Below, piece by piece: positions 19,085 through 23,972 of a DNA stretch of 23,972 nucleotides. Position 1 is the first letter of the stretch, and the number at the start of each line of letters is the position of its first letter. The notes beneath the pieces were generated by a model, which saw nothing but the letters and a program-made list of their open reading frames with translations, did not search any database and was not told where the DNA came from. The DNA comes from Paramarasmius palmivorus (Eukaryota > Basidiomycota > Agaricomycetes > Agaricales > Marasmiaceae), in assembly GCA_037176845.1 (NCBI GenBank), contig JAYKXP010000348.1, forward strand, positions 1-23,972. Reading direction: 5' to 3'. A program made the translations under genes and the position numbers.

Positions 19085-19987
19085 CTACAGAGTGCTCTGG
19101 CGAAGTTCCGAGATATCAGAAAACAAGGCTAAACCGCTGTCCCAACGCTTCCTGTTGTCGGCGGCCATCTGAGCGGCCGACATGGTACGCGTGTACATCT
19201 TTTCGGTCTGAAACCCATGCTCTACCCAACGAAAGAGGCCACCTGCGGAAAACATGGTGAATGAGTACCGCCGTTCGTGAGGTCGAATCGTGGTATTGAG
19301 GTGACAGAGAATGGCCGAGGGGATGTAGATTGTGGTCCCGGGTGGGAACTCAATCATTAGTTTCAAATCCCATAGGACAAGATGACCGCCTGCCTTCCAA
19401 TCATAGTCACCTAAGGCAGTGATTGCGCACCACCCAAACGCCAAGTTTTTGATATCCCTGTGAGGAAAGCAGACGGTTGTAGGACCGAAATTCACGGTGA
19501 AAGCCGCAAAGATGGAATTCTGAAACGGGAGATGTAAAGCTGGATAGTGTTCCAAGAGGGATCCCATGATGTGAACATAGTACAGGAAGAGTTTGGGCGC
19601 CCAAGTTAGAAACCCCACTGCAGACCTATGAGCGATAATTTGAATCAGATCTGGGATATCACTTACTAGACATCCAGCCGGCCAACCGCCGAAAGAGCGG
19701 ATCGTTTCGAATTTGTTCTAGAATGGGGGCGTTCTTCGGGTCTTGCCTAAGTAATCGGGGACACTTCTTCCATGTTAGGAATAGGCATGTCACGATGATT
19801 TGACGCGTACCTGTTGTCCATTACCATAAGAGACACCATAGGTGAGATGATGGAATCGCCCACGTCGCTCAGCTAGAGCAAAAGGACCGCCTAGACCCAT
19901 AGCTGCCATTCGCCTCTGCCGCACAGTGAGACGTGCGGACTTGAAGCGACACTGGGACCGTAAACGCTCAATCGTCGCATTGAGATG
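19085..19987 (-). CDS. TET/JBP-like 2-oxoglutarate/Fe(II) dioxygenase, catalytic part
   Basis: TET/JBP enzymes oxidise 5-methylcytosine or thymine in DNA using Fe(II) and 2-oxoglutarate. Exons run from 19987 or earlier to 19811, then 19766-19667 and 19617-19085. The introns are 44 and 49 bp, the second splitting an ATG codon. From ATG 19909 the product is 243 aa. Counting from there, H119 and D121 form the HxD iron motif (CFPHRDIKNLAFGWC). H172 (AILCHLNTT) is the distal iron histidine, and R182 or R183 (HERRYSF) the likely 2-oxoglutarate arginine. GGHLVLWDLKLMIEFPPG and GGLFRWVEHGF are typical of the agaricomycete members. The C-terminus ends naturally at a stop. The frame continues upstream of 19909 (VQHLNATIERL) as in full-length relatives, so the true start is further up in damaged sequence. 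The 2OG-oxygenase fold is confident; assignment to TET/JBP and DNA as substrate rest on family memory. Confidence 0.75.
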
Positions 19988-20014
19988 CTGCACCAAAAGG
20001 GGCCAGGACGAGTC

Positions 20015-20611
20015 TCAGATTGAGCCTGGTATTTGAACAGTCACATCACCCAGACTGGGTTCGTGAGAGTGCAAAATATAGTGGCTGCATGGGGCGCTGA
20101 TGCAGCTAATCACTGAGGGATACTCATAATTAAAAGAGCCTAATGTGTGTCACTACTCTGGGCTTGTGAGGATGACGGTCTGGTGAAACCTCCTGGCTAG
20201 TACAGTTCTCCCGCAGTATTCTCGTGCGTTCGGAGACATGGATCCTTCTCCACACCAATGAATCCTGTCGACGACGGTGTTATGTCGTCGTTGGAAACCT
20301 GCTCAGTAACTGTGCGAGCAGAAGTGAAATGGTCGAGAGGGGGGCGAAAAGCCTCCACAGCCTTGGGTTGCGTGCAAAGGACTATTACCTTGGCTTGACG
20401 TCGTTTGTGTCGATTGCGTTTACTTTTGTTCTTGTCCCTCTGTAAATTGACACGTCGACTTCGTTGAGTTCGTTTGGTATCGGCCTGCTCGGTGCCGGGT
20501 TGGACGAAGTTCTATTGTTCCTGACAGGATTAACTCCAAGGCCAGGCCTGTGGGTGACGAGCAGAAGAGTCGAGAGGTAGGAGTTCTTGAGGGGATAGAG
20601 GTAGCAGACAT
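20015..20611 (-). pseudogene. Broken N-terminal part of the TET/JBP-like gene
   Basis: Reading upstream from the catalytic part, the same frame gives DSSWPLLVQHLNATIERL, matching the usual D-x-SW linker, but is preceded by an in-frame TGA at 20017-20015. Further up, a frame open from 20511 to 20200 reads RRVNLQRDKNKSKRNRHKRR, a strongly basic segment, then AVEAFRPPLDHF and SSTGFIGVE, which resembles the N-terminal part of family members. The apparent start MSATSIPSRTPTSR (ATG 20611) is in a third frame. A 23-base GT..AG gap or a frameshift would be needed to join it. No intron set I tried restores one frame, so I read this as a decayed N-terminus or an unresolved gene structure. Confidence 0.5.
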
Positions 20612-20812
20612 GAGATGTCAATGGAGAAACAACCTCCGTCGCAACGTGAAAGTGTGATGGGAATTCTGCGATGGTGAGGGCGCGGGCGAGTAAATTATCG
20701 ACCTGGTCATCTGTGCCAATAAGGAAGGGCGAATAGAACTGGTTTTGCCGTGTCTATACGGCGATGTGGTCAGATTCTAATCGTGTAAAATTAGTTTTTA
20801 AGTATTATTAGC

Positions 20813-20974
20813 ATGTCACAGAAGTACAGTACCAACACGGCCAGCAAACAGGTGCCGTTTCGAATCTGCAGCGACTGGGGTTTTATCGATGAAGATGCGG
20901 AGAAGAAAGAAACGAGGAAATTGGTGAGCGAGGTATCGGCTCTCAAAGGGTTCCCACCGGAGTACCACACGTAA
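20813..20974 (+). CDS. Small open frame between dioxygenase and transposase
   Basis: A 53-codon + strand frame starts MSQKYSTNTASKQVPF and contains EDAEKKETRKLVSEV. Its end overlaps a possible splice donor (ACGTAAGAAC near 20967-20976). It lies in the gap between the divergent dioxygenase and KDZ genes. It could be a first exon of the transposase transcript or chance. No family is recognised. The overlapping minus-strand frame is hydrophobic and less likely. Confidence 0.22.
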   Translation: MSQKYSTNTASKQVPFRICSDWGFIDEDAEKKETRKLVSEVSALKGFPPEYHT

Positions 20975-21190
20975 GAACTGACAGTATCAGCTCCAATAAT
21001 ACCCAGTAAGTTGAGGAGGAACACTTCCCAGGACAGAAGAGATCAATGGTAGTTTCCAGAGGTAATAAGCTGCATGGCCATGGATGGTGCGTAAGAAGAT
21101 ATTAGAAGTTGACCTAGTTTAGGGTTTTCTATGATCAACAACCCGTTTACTCGGATACCATGTGATCGACTTCGTTGATTGCGTTCCATC

Positions 21191-22320
21191 ATGTCCAAGA
21201 AGCGGAAGACCTCTGATCTTCAGTCAGTCAGGTTTTCCATTAACGATTCCACGAACTACCTATGCTCCAACCTCGTCCATTCATACAAGGAGTAAGCCAC
21301 ATTCTACAGCAGATCACCGGCGCATTCGAGTCAAGAAGGTTCCGGTCCAATTGCCCTCACCCAAGACAGAGTCGGGGTTTGAACGAGGCCTCTCACAACT
21401 ACACAGAGTTCTTGTCGGGTCTTTTTCGCAGTTGGGATGAACGCTTTCTTTCTATTCCCTTTGCTTGCGGTGGGGGATATCATGGCAGAGGATCAAAATG
21501 GGCTGGGGGAGACTAGGTTGCCTCCGGATGATAGGGCGAAGAGAGTGACACAAACGAGTGCATCCTCGGTGAGTGTGCTTTTTCTGGAACTTGAAAGTTT
21601 TGTTAACGTGTTTTTGAGTCTAATAGCCCATGACTTCGCTGGCTGGGAATAGCAGACAAAAAGTATTTCTTCTTGAGCGCAGACGCTCAGTGCCTAAAGC
21701 GAAGAAGGGCCGTGGAGACCTGGAGTCGTCTAAGAGGTGCTGTCTGTTGGAGCAGCTTGAGTGATGACGCTTGACTTTACCGAGGTGCACGAGAACTGTA
21801 TTGGGGCGAACGAGTTTGGTGTGAGTGCGGGATGTATTACGAGCTCATCAACACCGCGTTCCAATCTTATTGATGTGATTGAGGTGCGTGAGGTAGTATG
21901 ACTTGTGAGATGACGTTGTACTGAAAACTTCATAGCGCTGGAACGGGAAATTCTTCGAGAGGTCTTCGCTAGCAAAGTTGGGCCTGGTCGTTCAGCTCCG
22001 AGACGATTGCGGTTTGAGTCAGGTTGCTCTCCAATGTCCAAATACGAGTTCGGCACCCGGATTTTTTTGTCTGTTGTCTCGACCGCCATTGAGAATTCAA
22101 GACAGTACGCTCCTGCTAACAAGTGCGATGTCAAGACATCTCTAGCGGTTGAGAGAGTGCTAATGCAACTGCTCCATACGAATATGGCGGCTCTTACCCA
22201 GCCACCGTTGAAGAACCTCGAACGGCGTTTACACTTTCAGTCTTGGAGCTTATTCATACACCTTATGAACTTTGCAAGGCAAAAGTCTCTCGCTCATTAA
22301 TCGAATTTACTATCATGCAT
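21191..22320 (+). pseudogene. KDZ transposase N-terminal and CxC2 cysteine-cluster region
   Basis: Pieces in order: MSKKRKTSDLQS (21191); HRRIRVKKVPVQLPSP; a clean intron with GTGAGT donor ending AATAG just before 21630; PMTSLAGNSRQKVFLLERRR and GRGDLESSKRCC, which opens the zinc cluster; a frame with VWCECGMYYELI keeping only some cysteines; then, after an intron ending TTCATAG (about 21934), RWNGKFFERSSLAKLGLVV, a hallmark of KDZ proteins. QLLHTNMAAL is followed, one frame over, by YPATVEEPRTAFTLSVLEL, the standard WFPAT-x-P-x-TAFT segment. The frame break near 22195, lost cysteines and several stops show decay. Confidence 0.65.
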
Positions 22321-23150
22321 TGTTGAATCGAGCTTACAGACTCGTTTCGGTAAGGAAGTACCGCTGAAGTCAAGGTAGCGGGTTTATCTCCCTAGCCCTG
22401 GCGGTATTTTGCGGAAACACCCGAATTGTCTAGAATCGTGATACGAGGCATTTATACACGAGCGTGACTAGCAATCGAGATCCTGAAGTAGTTTGAAGAG
22501 AGGGAGGTAAGTTCGGTAATGTACGGTACTGTGGTCTTGAGTGATGTCAAACGAGATCGGCGACAACTGGTGCGTACGCCAGTGCATCTGCTGTGTCCTA
22601 GACCAGATGAGTCAAGCTTCCCCGAGGACTGGGAGACGCAACATCCACTTCTTCGAAACAGCTAGTTGTGGTACATGGAGTTAAAAGCGACCTTAATGAC
22701 CTTCATCTACACAGGTTCCTCTACCACAAATTCATTAGTTTGGACGCATGCTTCCGTCTCAAACGCCGCAAGATTTCCAGTGAGAAAAAGGATCCTGGGC
22801 TATTTACAGGTATGGCCTACTACGTTCCTCAAGCCGAATATCAAGATTGGATGAGGAAGGTGCCTGAGCAGAAAGATGTAAGTAGTTGGTCCGTAATTGA
22901 CACGCAATGCTAACCTCCTATCGCTAGAGCCAAGGCACAGTAACCGTACTGGCCGAGCGGGTAAAGCATCAAGTTCAAGATACACCGGGTTATCGCGACA
23001 ACGAGGGGCTACTCCTCAGTCTGGCGCAAGACATGAAATGGTAGAACCTAATGGCACGGTGGATACTACTCGCGGCGAAAAGTGCGCTCCGTATTGTGAA
23101 TCTTTGAGAACCGTGACTAACTGGGAGTAATAGATTCATGTATTCAGACT
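22321..23150 (+). pseudogene. KDZ transposase core, first half
   Basis: A PEDWETQHPLLR segment (near 22625-22655) matches the LPEDWE motif that precedes the catalytic fold. After an intron ending ACACAG (near 22710) comes FLYHKFISLDACFRLKRRK, in which the Asp of LDACF is the likely first catalytic acid, then DPGLFTGMAYYVPQAEYQDW. A 50-bp intron (22878-22927) follows EQKD. GARHEMVEPNGTVD with RGEK follows in another frame and matches the CARHxxVxPNGxxDLQKGER motif. A 52-bp intron (23082-23133) splits the lysine codon of RGEK. The sequence between 22321 and 22570 is too decayed to read with confidence. Confidence 0.7.
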
Positions 23151-23960
23151 ACGCAGTGGGATGTTCTCAGCGCCACTCTTGTATACGTCTACTCAGAATC
23201 CTGTGCTACGACATAGCATGTCAGTATTCCAAGAAATTCTTCGAAGCGGATCTGGCAATAGCTTCCAAAGCTCGTGGTATATCGAGGCTCTACAAAGATC
23301 GCTGAATATTGCGGTGCCGAGCTTCACCTCCAGGGGACACGAGCGGAAAGTTTGTTCAGAGAACACATTTGAGCGTTGAACTCGGATTCTTGGTTGCCTG
23401 GGACAGACTGGATGGTGGAGAGGAGGCATCTGAGCGAGCGATCACGGCGGGCCGAACCTTGGGCCTATATAAGCGACAAGCTACTCGGCCGAAAGCTGGA
23501 ACACAGCGGACATAGCGAAGAGAACTTCTTGACGAATGCTTATTGGCGCCTGGAATCTTGGCGATCGAAAAATCCATTCGTCTCGGGTATGTCTATTTGA
23601 GTCCTAGATACGGATACAGGTCATACCATGATACTTTGATAGTGGCAACATTCTTTTCAAGCGTGAAGCGGGCGAAGCTCGAATACAGTGCGAAATCCAG
23701 ACAGCTGAGCTGCTGGACTTCTCATGTGGGGTTTCGGACAGCTTGGATAAGTGGTCAGAGATGGTGAGGGCATGGGAAACTGGACAGAGTGAGCTCAATC
23801 CATATACCTTACCGGAACGAGGTATGTAGCTATTATTATGCACGTGTAGTGTCAGCTGATACGACGATTCGCTGTAGGCACTAACGAGCATGACGTTCGG
23901 TTGAAGTACGCTGAAAAAGAAGAAGCTGATTCAGCATTGGGTATCCAGCAGTACATGTAG
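23134..23960 (+). pseudogene. KDZ transposase core, second half and tail
   Basis: FMYSDYAVG continues from the RGEK exon, then RILCYDIACQYSKKFFE carries the expected second catalytic Asp (YDIACQ). VPSFTSRGHERKVC corresponds to the IPKFHLxxHxxxC segment. DGGEEASERA corresponds to DGExxER with the probable catalytic Glu, and RRELLDE to RRDxLDDH, but a TAG interrupts between them. EMVRAWETGQSELNPYTLPE (near 23758-23818) is a clear tail motif. A 56-bp intron (23822-23877) leads to NEHDVRLKYAEKEEADSA and a TAG at 23958-23960. That stop may be premature, because relatives are usually longer. Frames change at least twice. Confidence 0.7.
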
Positions 23961-23972
23961 GGCAGTAATCCC

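Larger units (their letters stand above)
21191..23972 (+). mobile_element. KDZ-type DNA transposon relic, right end outside window
   Basis: Remnants of a KDZ transposase occur in the correct N-to-C order over 2.8 kb: a start MSKKRKTSDLQS at 21191, a CxC2-type cysteine region, the RNase H-fold core and the C-terminal tail. Several exons are in different frames, yet GT-AG introns survive at sensible places. I could not find terminal inverted repeats or target-site duplications. The 5' end of the element is unclear, and its 3' end lies beyond the window or is degraded. KDZ elements are typical of agaricomycetes. Confidence 0.75.

Noticed and set aside
21730..22134. A 134-codon minus-strand frame
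   Set aside because: It is antisense to the KDZ cysteine region, where WNGKFFERSSLAKLGL fixes the coding strand as plus.

Overview
The window reads as the nuclear genome of a basidiomycete fungus, most likely an agaricomycete. Genes are cut by many short GT-AG introns (about 44-66 bp), often with a CTAAC-like branch site. The recognisable families are ones expanded in mushrooms: a KDZ transposase, a TET/JBP-type dioxygenase, F-box/leucine-rich proteins, and an F-box-like protein with a nucleotidyltransferase-like motif. Nothing prokaryotic is visible. I identified families from remembered motifs, because no search could be run.

Layout. 1-2300: an unidentified open frame, a possible scrap of the nucleotidyltransferase-like family, and a damaged F-box/LRR gene. 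2741-3167: a pyrimidine-rich low-complexity block ending in a 37-base C run. 3190 to about 10600: a decayed block, G/T-rich on the + strand, holding at least two and probably three broken copies of the nucleotidyltransferase-like family in the same orientation, plus unidentified exon-like frames. 10611-10804: an A/C homopolymer block with a 67-base C run. 11162-18886: the best preserved part. It holds a ten-exon 1061-aa gene (minus), a small basic protein (minus) divergent from a protein with two viroplasmin/RNase H1 N-terminal domains (plus), a four-exon cysteine-rich 146-aa gene (plus), and a two-exon 137-aa gene (minus). 19085-20611: a TET/JBP-like 2OG-Fe(II) dioxygenase gene (minus) with an intact catalytic domain and a broken N-terminal part. 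21191 to the window end: a KDZ transposase relic (plus), still carrying recognisable introns, whose end probably lies outside the window.

How it fits together. TET/JBP genes in mushrooms are known to have expanded and dispersed with KDZ transposons. Here the dioxygenase and the transposase are head to head about 580 bp apart, so the right third is probably one decayed TET/JBP-KDZ unit. The left third is a graveyard of a multi-copy family. The middle carries intact but mostly lineage-specific genes. Splice models for the 1061-, 236-, 146- and 137-aa proteins, and for the dioxygenase domain, all sum to whole codons with consistent phases. That is the strongest evidence available without transcripts.
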